NCBI GenBank assembly: GCA_027625915.1
Contig: JANTQA010000029.1
Span: 3,348,001-3,412,000 of the forward strand
Direction: 5' to 3'
DNA length: 64,000 nucleotides
DNA from: Anaeramoeba flamelloides
Lineage: Eukaryota; Metamonada; Anaeramoebidae
The position numbers and the translations under genes are program-made. Position 1 is the stretch's first letter; every line of letters begins with the position of its first letter. A model generated the notes under the pieces. It made no database searches. It was not told the DNA's origin and saw nothing but the letters and a program-made list of their open reading frames with translations. Below are positions 24,171 through 37,286 of the stretch, piece by piece.

Positions 24171-24562
24171 ATAAAGCCGTCATGGGGTACTCAAGGGTTA
24201 TAATATCTTTGAATGAGACTCTTTATTCTTGAAATCAGATGAACTTTAAATTTTCAAAAATTTAGTGATAGTAATTTTGCTTGTTAGGATTCAAAATTGT
24301 AAGTTGGTGTTAGAAACAACAACCCAACATTGTTCCTTCTAATACATGTATTATCCGGTTTCCAATAAAACCATTTTAAAAAAATGGACTTATCAAAAAG
24401 ATTTGGGCTATATTTTTCATTATCATACTCCAATTAAGTATCTTATCCCATTAAATTTTCGATTCCTAAAATGCAGAAATTTTATAATTCTTGGGAATTT
24501 ATATAGATAAAAGACATAATCCACGGATACTTTAATTCGTAAGGACATCATGGTGGCTTTAT
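24171..24562. mobile_element. Fold-back palindromic element, copy 2 (old)
   Basis: The ends are inverted copies (ATAAAGCCGTCATGGGGTAC at the left and the complement of GGACATCATGGTGGCTTTAT at the right). The interior keeps family landmarks such as GAGACTCTTTATTCTTGA and TTATCCGGTTTCCAATAAAA, aligned with the element at 17364-17783. Arm identity is much lower than in copy 1, so this insertion is older. Confidence 0.65.
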
Positions 24563-24723
24563 TTTAGATAATTTTTATTGTTGCTAGTGAGAAAATAATT
24601 AGATCGTAAAGGATCATAATAAAAATTTTATCATAAAAAATTTGTCATTCATTCAAATAAAAGGGGTTAACAACATCTACATTAAAGATTTATCCAAAAA
24701 TAATCTCTCTGTGGGACGATCAT

Positions 24724-25555
24724 TCAAAACATTTTTGAATTATTAACTCTCTCGAGATCAAGAAGAACTATTAAATCTCAAATTTTTTTTTATATTTTGG
24801 AACTTTTGTCTAATCAGATTTTTAAAGGTTAGATTGAACTAACAATCACAACCCAACTATTTTTGACAAGAATTGGTAATTTCAAAGGTTTTTATTGGGA
24901 TTCTAGATAATATTTACCATCGGAAAATAGTGGTTTGGTAAGTTTTTAGTTCACAAGTCTATAGTAAATCCGAATGTTGAAAAAAATCGAGTTCTTACAA
25001 TTTGAGAGATAAATAAAGCATTAAGAAAAATTTCTCCAAATTTTGGTGATAATAAATATAATTCTGATTATCTTAGTAGACAAATAATAATTTCAATCAA
25101 CAAATCCTTTTTCAAATACAAATCTGTTTGAAAAAGGTTTTTTTTCAAACAAAGTATTGGTATTCACCAAAATATTTTATTGTGATAATCCATTCAAACC
25201 CAAAAATCAAAATGTAAATTGTGTTTACTATTACCAAAATTTGGATAAATTCATATAATTCTTTCTTTATCTCGAAAATTGTAAAAACTCTATTTTTTAC
25301 AATATTCAGATTTACTCTTAGACTTGTGAACTAAAAACTTACCAAACCACTATTTTCCGATGGTTAATATTATCTAGAATCCCAATAAAAACCTTTGAAA
25401 TTACCAATTCTTGTCAAAAATAGCTGGGTTGTGATTGTTAGTTCAATCTAACCTTAAAAATCTGATTAGACAAAAGTTCCAAAATATAAAAAAAAATTTG
25501 AAATTTAAGAGTTCTTCTGGATGAAAAGAGAGTAAATAATTCAAAAATGTTTTGA
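24724..25555. mobile_element. Fold-back palindromic element, copy 3 (long)
   Basis: Arms of about 320-340 bp (24724-25065 and 25230-25555) are inverted copies around a ~165-bp unpaired centre. The outer end reads TCAAAACATTTTTGAATTAT. Inside, GAGATCAAGAAGAACT, GATTCTAGATAATATT and the complement of AACCTTTGAAATTACC tie it to the shorter relatives at 17364 and 24171. The central part (CACCAAAATATTTTATTGTG) is not found in those copies. Confidence 0.8.
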
Positions 25556-26418
25556 ACCATACTTAGAACAATGGCTTTTTTAAAAGTGTTCCTTAAATAA
25601 TAAAAAAAAGAAAAAAAATAAACTTTTTTCTGTTTTAATGCAGCAGTTTTCAAGTCAGTTTTTTGATTTGAAACATTGGTTTGATTTTTTTTTTTTTATT
25701 GTTTTTCCTTTTTCTTCATTCACGAAAATTTATCAAAACAAAATTTTAACACACAAAAACTTTGATCTGAAGATAGAAACACAAAATTTTGATATTTTGT
25801 TTTGAAAAAAAACGAAGACTTTTCTTCACTTTCTATTTAAAAAAAAAGTTTTGTTTTTTTATTGTATTTTTTTTTTTTTCTTTTTTTTGTTCGATCGAAA
25901 AGGAACCAAAATAGGGTGGGTGATCAAAAAAAGATATAGCCTCACTAAATAGGATCGATTTGTTCTTGCGGGTTCAAATTTTTTCAATTACTTTTGTTTC
26001 TTGTATTTTGAAAATTTCAACTCGAACAAGAAATTATTTTGAGAAAAATCCAAAAAAATTGTAAAATAATATTTTTCTTCTGGTTTGTGTTTGTTTTGGT
26101 CCTGTTTTGCGGTTTTTGGTGATCGACAGAAAATTAAATTTATTTTAAAAAGTTTTTGTTATTTGGATATTTTCTTTATCTCAAATTTTTCTTGTGTTCA
26201 ACAATTTTCCTCTGTTTTTCAATTGTTGTAAAGACATTTTTTCAATATTCTTTTTCATTTTTTTATAATTTAACCAAATTTTAAAATAATTTTTTAATTG
26301 TAAATTTTTTTTTTTAATTTTTTTTTTTTTTTTTTTTTGTAATTTTTTAAAAACTTTTTTTTTGTTTTTTTTTTTTTTTTCTTTTTTTCTTTCTTTTAAT
26401 TTTCCCTTAGAATTTTCA

Positions 26419-27465
26419 ATGTCTGAAATAGGCACACTAACTCAAGAAGAAAATTCGACAATTCGTAAAAAACTTAACACGAATATCATCGACTCTGCAG
26501 TTGTACGCTTGTATAAATCCAAGTCTAACAAAGAATGGGAATACACAGGCATCATTGGGGCCGCCGTCTTGGTTACCTCGAATGGACAAGTGCGACACCT
26601 TAAGATTGTGGAGTTGGTAGGATATGAAATTATGTTTGAACAAGAATTGTACGTTGGAATGGAATACCAAGAACTGAACAAATATGTTCATGCCTTTGAA
26701 GGTGATGAATTTGTTTATGGACTTTCATTTGCCAATTTACATGAGGCAAAAAATTTCCAAGATGAAATCAAAAAGATCATTCCAAAAAAGAAGAAGAAGA
26801 AGAAGAAAGGATTCATGAGATCGTTCAAGAGCAAATTTAGCAAAAACTCCTCTGACGACGAAGACGTGCAGAATGAAATTATTATTTCGAGGCCAACTGA
26901 TTTCAAACATGAAGGTCACATTGGGTGGGATCCTGAAACCGGCTTTAGTTTAAAGAATATTCCTGAGGCATGGAGTTCCTTGTTTAAGAGTGCCGGTATT
27001 AAAAAATCTGAACTTAACAACCCCGAAACAGCGAAATTCATTATCGAATTTGTTGTCGAAAACTTGGAAAAAAGTACCGATGGCGAGAAAAAGAAAAATA
27101 ACTCATCGAAAACAACAAATTCCAAGGCACCACCACCACCAAAAATAGGCGGTGGAGGCCCACCACTTCTTGGAGTACCACCACCAAACCTTAGTGTTGG
27201 TGGGGTTCCTAAACAAAATAATGTTCCCGAAAGAACAAATTTAATGGACAGTATTCGTAATTTTAGTGGAGGTCTGAAAAATGTAGAGGAAGAAGATCCT
27301 AACGAGAACCAGTCAACAGCTTTACCTGATATTTCAAGACTTGGTGTCGAACAAGAACGATCGTTAGCTGATGCACTTGCAGAAGCAATGGGGCAAAGAA
27401 GAGGCGCTATCAATGTTTTTAGTGAAGATGAGGAACCAGAATCTGATTCTGAATGGTCAGATTAA
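26419..27465 (+). CDS. wasA: Wiskott-Aldrich syndrome protein homologue (WASP)
   Basis: A complete, intronless-looking WASP of 348 residues, an activator of the Arp2/3 complex that nucleates branched actin downstream of Rac/Cdc42-type GTPases. Domains in order: WH1/EVH1 (about 7-120, with EWEYTGIIGAAVLV and the NLHEAKNFQDEI helix); a basic stretch (KKKKKKKK, 123-130); a CRIB motif (156-171, ISRPTDFKHEGHIGWD); a short proline-rich linker (237-257, PPPP); one WH2 actin-binding motif (272-290, NLMDSIRN then LKNVEEE); the central helix (313-331, ERSLADALAEAMGQRRGAI); and an acidic tail with the conserved penultimate-region Trp (W346, SEWSD). It is shorter than animal WASPs (about 500 residues) because the proline-rich region is small. 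The frame is also open upstream of 26419 without an ATG, so this ATG is the start. Confidence 0.95.
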   Translation: MSEIGTLTQEENSTIRKKLNTNIIDSAVVRLYKSKSNKEWEYTGIIGAAVLVTSNGQVRHLKIVELVGYEIMFEQELYVGMEYQELNKYVHAFEGDEFVYGLSFANLHEAKNFQDEIKKIIPKKKKKKKKGFMRSFKSKFSKNSSDDEDVQNEIIISRPTDFKHEGHIGWDPETGFSLKNIPEAWSSLFKSAGIKKSELNNPETAKFIIEFVVENLEKSTDGEKKKNNSSKTTNSKAPPPPKIGGGGPPLLGVPPPNLSVGGVPKQNNVPERTNLMDSIRNFSGGLKNVEEEDPNENQSTALPDISRLGVEQERSLADALAEAMGQRRGAINVFSEDEEPESDSEWSD

Positions 27466-30400
27466 ATGGAAATTAATTTCCGGTTTTTAAAGTGATTTCA
27501 ACTATTCTTCAACTTTTTAATTCATAATTTTAAAATCTCTTCAATTACCTTCTCCTCTTCTCTTCTTTTTCCTAATTTTTGTTTTTTTTTTAATTTTTTT
27601 TTTGAAACTTTATGAATTGAATTTTTTTTCCTTTTTTTTTAATTTAAGCTCTGATCGATCTGATCTTAACTATTTTTACACTTTTGTTCTTTTAATATTT
27701 ACATTGCTTCCTAATCACTTTTTTAAGAAAGAATAAATTTATTAACATGTTTTTCAGGGATTAACTTGACTGAACTTATCTTTTTGCTTAGATTTTTTTT
27801 TTTAATTTTTGTTTTTTACTAATTATTTCACAATTTATAAAAAATTAGTGATTTCAGTTTTAAAAAAGTGTCAATTTAACTGTTTCAAAGAGTAAAGTTA
27901 AACGATGAAGCAACATTTTTTCAAACCTTTGATCAGTTTGTATTTTTTAATTATTTTTTTGTGTTTCATATCGAGTATTGAGTTGTTTCTTTGAAATCTT
28001 TTCTTCAAAAATAATCTTTTAGAAAACAAGTGCAAAAAAAATGAAAAATGAGACTTTTGAGAACATGAAATTTACCAGATTATCTGAAAATCTTGATCCA
28101 TTCCTATTAAATTGAAAAACTATGTTCATCAAAAGATTCCACAAGGTAGAAGATGAACAAATTTTTAGTATACTTTTTATGGAATAAGTATATTATACCA
28201 ATTATGGTAGGAATGGTTTATGGGAAATTGAATCATTCAATGTTTTTTGTTTTTACTACATTAAAGAATATTTTCGGAAATAAGAGAATGAAAAATATGA
28301 ATTCAAGAGATCACTGGATATATGTATTTCTCTTAGAGCCACATTTGATAAAATCGCCGTTGTAATAAAGGTTTTAATTTTGATGATTCACAAAACATTC
28401 TGAGATATAATATTTATAAGCAATTACCCCCCCCAAGAGAAAATTTTATAATTAAAAATTGAATAGTTACATATATTAAAAAAATTATTTAAAAAAAAAA
28501 TTTTCAACATTGTAAAAATTTTTCTTGGTGATTGTGATTTTATTATTTTTCGAGTCAAATTTTGTTAAAAAATAATTTTTTTTTTAAAACATTTTTCAAA
28601 ACATCAAAAACTACCAAGTATTAATGATTGCAACATATCATTCTTTCCCTTAGTTTTTTTATTATTTTTTTGTTACGTTTTATACTTCGTTTTTTACTAA
28701 AATGTTGTATTAATAATTAACTTATTTTATTATTTTAAATAAACAAATAATCCCACGAAAAAGGGTTTTTTTTTTTTTTATAAAAGATAAAAAAGGTTAC
28801 GACTTTTTTAGAAATACAAAGTGAATTAATGACCATGTCATTTATTTCAAAATATATTGGTTGGAATGTTGAAGAAAAACGAAATAAAAAAATATGACAA
28901 ATTTCAAAAAAAACTGGAAATCTGGTGAGTTGTTTATACATTTAAAACAATAAAAAACTGTTATATACTCTTCACCACATTGTAAAAATTTTTAGATTAA
29001 AAAAGTAAGAAAAAAATTTTTTCGATCAAAAAGAAAAAATAATAAAGACTAATTTTCACACTAATAAAATACTATATAAAATTGAGACGATAAAATTTAA
29101 TGAATTGTAGTATTCTATTAAAATCCAGGAAAAAATTTTAAAACCTGAAAAAAAAAACCTCAAATGAACATTCAAAACCCTTTAAAACATCACAATAAAA
29201 ATTAAATTTAAATATTATAAAAATTGATGTACCCTTTTAGATGGAATGAGAGATCTTATTCTGCAAATTGCAGGGGGTTATAAAATTAATTTAAACTGTT
29301 GAATAAAGTGAATTGATAAAAATTTCTTTATATTTTATTGATAACTCTTTACATATATAATCATTATCCTTTAAAACCCCCTTTAAATAAAAACTTAAAG
29401 TCATCCGTTATTTTATTGGAATTATTTTATTTTATTTTTATTTTGATTTTGGCAATTAAGTTTTATTGAATTCAAGAATCTTATGTGACACAATTCTTTC
29501 TTTTGTGTTATTTTGATAAAAAAATTGGGAAAAAAATTTGATAACAAATTGGTAAAAAAAAATTCAAGTTTAATAAAAAATAAATAGATTATGGGTACAT
29601 TTTCGTCACACATTATTAAGTCTAATATCTCAATTTAAATTTTGAAGTTAAAAAAAAATTATCTATAATATCCATTGTTAGTTTTTTTCTTTCTTCATTC
29701 AACTGGTTGATTTGAGAAAATGATATATCTTTCTTCAATTCTAAAAAGTAAAGGATTTACTTAATAAATCAACCAATTCTGGTTATTTGGCCGGTTTATT
29801 TTTTAGTAATGGATAAATATTCACTGTAATATTTTTCTTGATTCAAATTCAACGTTTTAATAAAAGAAAATTTCAAATTATATTGACAGTGTAAAGATTT
29901 TACTTTGATACAATTTGGCTCTATTCATATATAAATCAATACGTGTTATTTTTATTACTTAGTTTTAATATTCTACTACAGCAAAAAAAATCTTTTTCAG
30001 TAATTTTCCTAATTATTATATTTTTCAAAAATAGTTAAATATAAGACTTTAGTAAACTATTGCAAATTTTTATATCTTACTTATCCCCAATAGTAAACAT
30101 ACAATTAAATTACAAAATAATATAATAAAAATTGATAAACAAAACAGCTGATCAACTTTTGAAAAACGAATTATTATTATGAAAAGAATCCATTTTTCAT
30201 AATTAATTTTTTTAGTAATAAAATCCGATCTTTATCGATTTGAATTTTTAGTTATGGAAAAATCAATAGAAAACGTGCAAAAACATTTATTATTTTCAGA
30301 TAATACAACGTTTAGTAATTTCTGATAGTTTGAATATACAAATCACATTAAAATCTATTTTTAATTGAAAAAATTATGTAAAAATTAAAAAAATATTTAA

Positions 30401-32062
30401 TGGCCAAAGATCAGATGAAGTTAATATCTGAATTTACCAACAATAAATTAACTAATTTATTTACCATTAAATATTATATTAGGTATATATTTTTTTTATA
30501 ATTATTTTTAGTGTATATATAATATAATAAAATTTTATTATGTTAATAAATTATTTGAGAATATTTCTTAATTTTTTTGTTGATTATACTTATGTATTAG
30601 AAAAAGTTTATTTTGTTTGAAAATATTTAAAAAATAGAAAAACAACTGAAAAATCTCACAGATATAATTTAATACCTGTATTATTACCAATTCACAGAAA
30701 TAATTATGACGATTTCATTCAAATTAAACTTTGAAACAACCAATTTAAAAATATTTAGTCACACTTTAAATTGAATCTTACAGGTTTTAAAAAATCACTT
30801 TACATAATTTTTTAATTCAATTCTTGGTTATTTTTCATATATTTTTTAAAACCAAAAAAATAAAAATCATTCAAAACCGATTCTTCAAATTTAGATATTA
30901 TATTTAATTTCAAGTTTTAAAATAATTATTATATATATTATTTTCAATTAAGTATATTTGGGTTACTTAGATTTTTTATGGCTCAGTGATTTCATTTTTA
31001 AATTCAATTTTTATAGAAACTTCTTTTCTGATAACAAGATTTCTTTCTTGATGTTAGAAGAAAAAATATTTTTGAAATATTTTGAACATAAAATAAACAA
31101 TAAATTTTGAAAAAAAAAAATTATTTTTTTGTTCTTAAGTCTCACTGTAAAAAATTATGTGAAATTTACCAGTTTCGAAAACGTTTTCTCAAATACAATA
31201 GACATTAAATGTGAATTATACACCTATAAGTTTAGTTTAATTAATCAAATAGTTTTTAAAATTTTATTTTGAAAACTCACTAGACATTATTATCAAGACA
31301 TAAACCCCAGTACTAATAATCAAAATCTTACATTGTGTCATTAATATCTTTTTGATATCTTATTTTTAGTTTTACAACATACTCTTTTTCATTTTTTTTT
31401 AAAAATATTAATATCATTCTATCTTTGTATAAAATATCATAATATTTGAATTCAAGTTAAACGTTATTGGGTTCAAATGACTCAAAAAAAATGTTTTATA
31501 TTTATTATTGCAAAGTAAAATTTTTTTATTTTTACAACTTTTTCCAAGTCATCCAAATTTTTTTTATGAATTAAGTTTGATATTTTATTTATTTAGTTTT
31601 TTTTTTTCATGAAAGTTAGCTGATCTTAAAAAAAAATGACTTAAAATTTGAAACTTGATTCATTAAAAATGTTATGGGGCTTGTAATGACTGTATTCAAT
31701 GAATAATAATAAAAATAAAAATAAAAATAAAGAGGTAAAAAAAAGGGGGGTATTTCTAATTTTAATAATTGAAATAACTAAAAGAAAATTTATAAATTTA
31801 GAGAATAAAAAAATAATAAAAAAAATTATTTATATTGAAATAAAAAGTTTTTCTTATCCTCACAAATTACTCAAATATAATATATTTTATATTGAGAATT
31901 TACTATTTAAACGATCACAATGCCAATGAAAATAATAAGAATAATAATTCAAGGTTATTGTTTGGTTGTACGTTAATGATGTTTATTGATTTGACTTTTA
32001 ATTTAAATACTGAATGGTTTGAAATTTTGTTTTATAGGTGGGTTATTTTGAAATCTGATTCT
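27466..32062. other. Gene-free AT-rich region between WASP and the coiled-coil gene
   Basis: About 4.6 kb, bounded by two convergent genes. Short open frames at 28153-28365, 28735-28941, 29422-29613 and 31699-32098 look random. A C-run lies near 28430-28438. I see no long repeats here. Confidence 0.6.
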
Positions 32063-35000
32063 TTAATTGATTGTCTTATTCAATTTTTTTTCAAGTAATT
32101 TAAAGTTATCTTCTAATTTTTGAATTTCATTATAATTTAAATCATAATTATCAAATTTGTTTTCACTATTATTTTTGGGTTGAGTATTGTTTTTGGATCT
32201 TCTATAATTTTGAGATTTATTATTATTTCTTGGAATAGTTTTTGTCAAATTATATTGGTTATTAGATCTTTTGGGGTGTTTAATTTTACTCTCAGATAAG
32301 TTTTCGTTTTGATTCCATTTGTTTGAATAAATTGAAGAATGTTTTTTGTAATCATTTTCTAAATCATTCTCTAATTTTAGAAATTCATTTTCATTATAAT
32401 TTCCATAATTTTTTGATTTTTTATTTCCATTAATATCTCTTTTTTTTTCATTTTTTATCTCAATGTCAATTTCAGTTTCATTATCTTCATAGTTTTCGTT
32501 ATCATAATCTTCTTCTTCTTTGCCATTAAATGGTTTATTTCTTTTTGTTTTGATTTTGTTGTTCTCATTATTTACCATATATTTATCTTTATTGTTATCT
32601 CGAATTACATTCTCATTTTCATTTACATTCTTATTAATATCATTGTATGCTTCGTAATCATTTTCAAGTGCAAATTCATCATAATTATTAAAAGAATTTT
32701 TATGGAAATTATTTTTGGATAATTGGGAAATGATTTTTTCGTTTTGTAAAACTCTTAAACCAAGTTCTCTCATTTTTTTTCTCTCTGTGTTTGGAATTTC
32801 AAAAGATTGTGTTGGCTTGGAATAGTAGCTGCTACGAGTATTATTCTGCGCTTTATTGGATTTTAAATATTCAATTTGCTTGGATAATTCTCCAATTTGA
32901 TTTAAAATTTTTTTGTTTGCTTTGATCGGTGCCTATGCCAAAATTAGCTAGTTGGTTGAATAGATTGATTCTTTCTGTTTTTAAATTTTCATTTTCTCGT
33001 TTGATTGTTTCATTTTCTCGTTTGATTGAATTCTTTTCAAAGATAATTTGAGATATTTTCTCATTGGTTTCATTAAATTGCTCTTTAATTTGTTCAATTT
33101 TTTCTTTATATAAATGCTTTTGTTTTTTTAATTGTTGGATTTGTTTCTCATTTTTTTGTTTAAATTGTTTATATGCCTTTAGTTTATTCACCAAAATTTG
33201 ATTTTCTTTAATAAAGTCATTATTATTGTCATTTTTCGTTTTTCCAAGTTCTTTTAATTGTTGTATTAACCGACTTGTCCTTTTATTACTCTGTGCCAAC
33301 ATTCTTCTTAATTCAAGTTCTTTTTTTTTCTAATGATTGCGTTTCACTGTTTTTATTTTTTAATTCTTGCTTTAAATTGAAATTAATATTGCTCATTTTC
33401 TTTAATTTTGATACATTTTCTTTTTTATGTTGTTCAAGGATTTGTATTAATTTTTGTTTTGAGCTCACATTACTTTTCAACATTAATAATTTCGAATGCC
33501 ATTGATTCCTGCCATCTTGGATTTGTTCTATTTCGTCTAATAAATTTGAAATCTGTTGTGATTGATCTTTATTCAATTCAGATAATGCATTTTTTTTCAT
33601 TGACTAACAACCTAAATTTGGATTCAAATTCTGAAAATTTTGTTTGCCAAAATAAAAATTCTTTAGAAACAAGTCCTGAATGTTCTTTCCATTTTAATTC
33701 AATTCTTTGCGATTCAAATATAAATTTATTTTTTAATTTTAATAATGTATTTAAGGAATAAATTAATTTGTCTTTTAAGGTTGAAAAATCCCATTTGAGT
33801 CTTTGCTTTTGGATTTGCCTTTGCTTTTGTTCTTTATATTCATTGAAATTTTCATTCTTATTCTTGTGATCGTGATCAAGAGTGAGTGAGAAATTTTCTT
33901 CATCTTCTTCACTGGTATTATCCTCATTGCCATTGTTTATGTTATTAGTATTGTCGTAACCGGTTTCGTGCTCTTGATTTTTATTGAAATTTAAATCTTT
34001 TGGTTGGTTTTCAATTGAATAAAATTGGTAATTATTTTTGGAATTATGATTTTTTCTGTTGCTTTGGTTTTGTTTGCCATTCAAAACCAGTTCAATTTCA
34101 GATAAGATCGTTCGAAGTAAGCTATCTCTTTCTCTGATATTGATTTGGAGCGATTTGATATTTTTTTGTTTTAGTTTTTCTTTTTCAATGTTATTAAACA
34201 ATCGATTGTTATCTCTTTTCAATTCGTTATTTTCTGAGTGTAAATTAGAGTATTGACTTTTTAAATTAATGAATTGGCTGTTAAGCTTTTGGTTGTTCTG
34301 GTTTAATTGTTTCAGTGAAGAAAGCATTTGTTTTTCGTTTCCATTACTGATGTTTAATTGGTTGGAAAGTTGATTAGAACGGGTTTTGGCCTTATTAAAA
34401 TTGTTTTCAGCCACTTGGTTTTTTTTTCGAAGTTCAAATATCATTGAATTTTGGGTGGAAATGTTTTTTTTTAATTTTCTGATTTGTGAATTTAAATCAG
34501 AATTCTCTTTTTGTGTGATTTTTAATTGCTTTTCAAAGCGAGTTAACTTGAGACTATTTTCACTTTCATGGATTTGCCTTTTTTGTAATAGGGCTGTTAC
34601 TGACCCAATTTTTTGCTCATTTTGGAGATTTAATTTGATCAAATTTTGAATTTTTTTTTCATTCATTAAATTCATTTCATTCAAAGAAATTATTTCTTTT
34701 TTGGAATTCTCCAATTTTAATTTTATATTTTTTGAATTCTTGATCGAGTTGTTGTGCTCTTTTTCCATTTTTATTAACTCTTCATCTTTTTGTTCGCTTT
34801 TTTTGGTTAACATTTGAATCCTTTCATTTGCTTTATTTCTTTCCTTCTTTATTTGGTTGTAAATCTGTTTTTGACTTTTGTTGTTATGATTGATTTCTTC
34901 AATTATTTGTTCTTTCTCTTGAATTTCTTCGTTTGCTTGCTTCATTTGGGTTTTTAATTTGCTAATTTCTTCACTCATTCTTTGGATCTCTTTTTTATGC

Positions 35001-35509
35001 TCTTCATTTTCTATTATTATCTGATTTTGGTTTGTTACAATGTCATCTTGTTCTTGCTTGTTTTTTTCTTGAAGAAACTCACTTTCTTTTTGAAGTTGCT
35101 CATTTTCTTTTGTTAAGTCTTGGTTTTCTTTTGTTAATTCTTGGTTTTCTTTTTTTTTTTCTTCATTTTTGTTTGTTAATTCTTCATTTTCTTTTTTTAA
35201 TTCTTCATTTTCTTTTTTGATTTTCTTTTCTTTTTGCAACAATTTGTCAATTGTAATGCTGGACTCTTCTAAAAGTGCCTTTTGTTCTTCATTTTCTTTG
35301 CAAATTTCATTGTATTGATTTATAAATTTTTCCTTTTCTTCTTCTTGTTCTTTTAATTTGATTTCTTGAACAGAGAATGCCTCTTGTAGTTCAAAAAAAT
35401 CTGATTCATTTGTTTGTAATTTTTCTTCAAGTTCACTGATCTCTTGTCTTTCTTTTTCAGAGTAATTCGATTGTTTTCTTTTGATAAGCTCTTTTCTGTT
35501 TATTTTGGT

Positions 35510-35540
<31 letters not shown>

Positions 35541-35895
35541 TAATGTTTTTGTTTTATCAAAAATCAAAAAAAAAAAATAAAAAAAGTAAATCAAAAAGAA
35601 AATTTCTATATATATATTTTTTTTTTAATTTGAAAGGTTACTCTCTGATGTGTGACTGTTTCAATTTCCTTTTAAGTGATTGTATTGATTTTTGGGCTTT
35701 AATTAAAAGTCGTTGATGTTCTTCAATGAGTTTGTCTTTTTTTGAAAGAATCTTTTTCCAATTTTTTTCATCATTCGATTCACCAGCACCCTATTCATTT
35801 TTTTTTTTCAAACAAAACACAACAGTTGTGATTTTATTCGGTTAGAATTAAAAAGAAATTGAAAATAAAAAATGTCATACTCTTCTGGTTGTCAT
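32063..35895 (-). CDS. Long coiled-coil protein of unknown function
   Basis: Reads leftward. Exon 1 (35895-35881) encodes just MTTRR; exon 2 (35790-35642) continues in phase 0; exon 3 runs from 35495 to the TAA at 32063. The introns are 90 nt (GTATGA) and 146 nt (GTAACC). The product of about 1,197 residues is mostly heptad-rich Lys/Glu/Asn/Gln coiled coil, with a run of KEN-type repeats (EELKKENEELTNKNEE) near residues 140-180 and an acidic, Asn-rich C-terminus. I recognise no globular domain, signal peptide or membrane segment; golgin, myosin-tail-like or centrosomal roles are all possible. Exon 3 changes frame at three T-runs of the plus strand (33590-33597, 33321-33329 and 32908-32914). 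Each is mended by one base fewer, after which the whole length is divisible by three. Confidence 0.75.
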
Positions 35896-37236
35896 AAATT
35901 ATGGGAAAAAATTATAATTGAAAATTGGATCTTGAAAAAAAATGATTTTAAAAATTTTGTGAATTTTTCACATTTCTATTGTATAGGCTTGAAAAAAGTT
36001 ACTTTTTCAAAATAACATAACATTTTTGGGATCTTGATTTAGCTTTTTTTATTATTTAAGGACAAATAACCCAAAAATTATTATAGGAATAAATTTACTG
36101 TTGCTGATCATAACTTGTGTAGAAATGGGGTTAAAATCCTGTTTTCAATTCAATCATTTGTTTCTTTGTTCTAAAAAAGCTCCTGGTATTTGAATTATAA
36201 ATTGACATTTTCAATTTTATTTTTCAAAAAGAGCCACAAATTACAGCCTACTGCTTTTAAAAACTCTATTCTAAAAGAAAAATATAGAAAAGTAAGTGAA
36301 ATTTTAATTCATTTAGAATTCCAATGCCAATAAACTTTAAATAATAAAAGACATCTATCATAATGAATAAGTAAATATGGGTTATGTTTTTTCATGTTAG
36401 GTTATTAGAAAATAAATTCTCAAAATGAAGGATTAAATAGAAAATTTTTCTCAAAAAACATTGAACCATAATTAACAATGTTAAAATATTAAAGGCGAAA
36501 AAAATTGGAAAAATTACGAAAAATTTTGAAATATATTCAATATCTAATTTAAAATTATATGAAAAAGCAATTGGAGTACACCTTCAAAATTGATTTTAAA
36601 TTCAGTATAATGTTGTATTGTGATTTTTATAATAGATGGTAACAAGTAAAAAAAAATATGGGTATTAAACAAAAAATTTGTTTCAGATTTTGAAATTATT
36701 TATTTTTTTTATTGTAAAAGTAAATTAAAAGTAATTTTAAAGCATCTTGAATGCGAAAAACTAAGTAAATATCTGATTATTACAAGATCAAACCCACTTT
36801 TAAATTAATTTACCGAAAGGGGATATTTTTTTCAATTTTTTTTGAATCGCTGAAACAAGTAATTAAATATTTGATTAAGGAAAATATTTGAATATTTTAA
36901 AGAACATCCAATAAATTATAAACGCTTTTTTAACTAATGTATATTTTCACTTTTTTTATTAATTTGTATTATTCAAAAGAAAAAATCTTTGGGTAAAAAT
37001 GGTTCCTCTCGAAAAATCATGATAATTGTTTTAAAATATAATTTGTGTTTTAAAATAATTAAATTTTAACAAATTGAATAATAATAATAATGTACAATAA
37101 TAATCATTATCTAATCTATTTTTTTTTGTGAAATGAATCGATTTCAAATAGTTATGTATAGTTTTTCTGTAAAATTCCAAAAAAAAATAATTGAAATAAT
37201 ATTCCAATTTTAAATTCTTAAGAAGTATATAGTTCG

Positions 37237-37286
<50 letters not shown>

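Larger units (their letters stand above)
22541..26418. other. Intergenic region with fold-back elements
   Basis: No gene is supported. The region contains a G19 run and two large palindromic elements, listed separately. The ~500 bp before the WASP start are very T-rich and end in TTTTCCCTTAG, a good splice acceptor eight bases before the ATG, so the last part is probably a 5' UTR intron. Confidence 0.65.

Noticed and set aside
25915-25985. tRNA-like stretch with GCGGGTTCAAATT resembling a B box upstream of WASP
   Set aside because: No matching A box at the right distance and no acceptor or anticodon stems could be formed.
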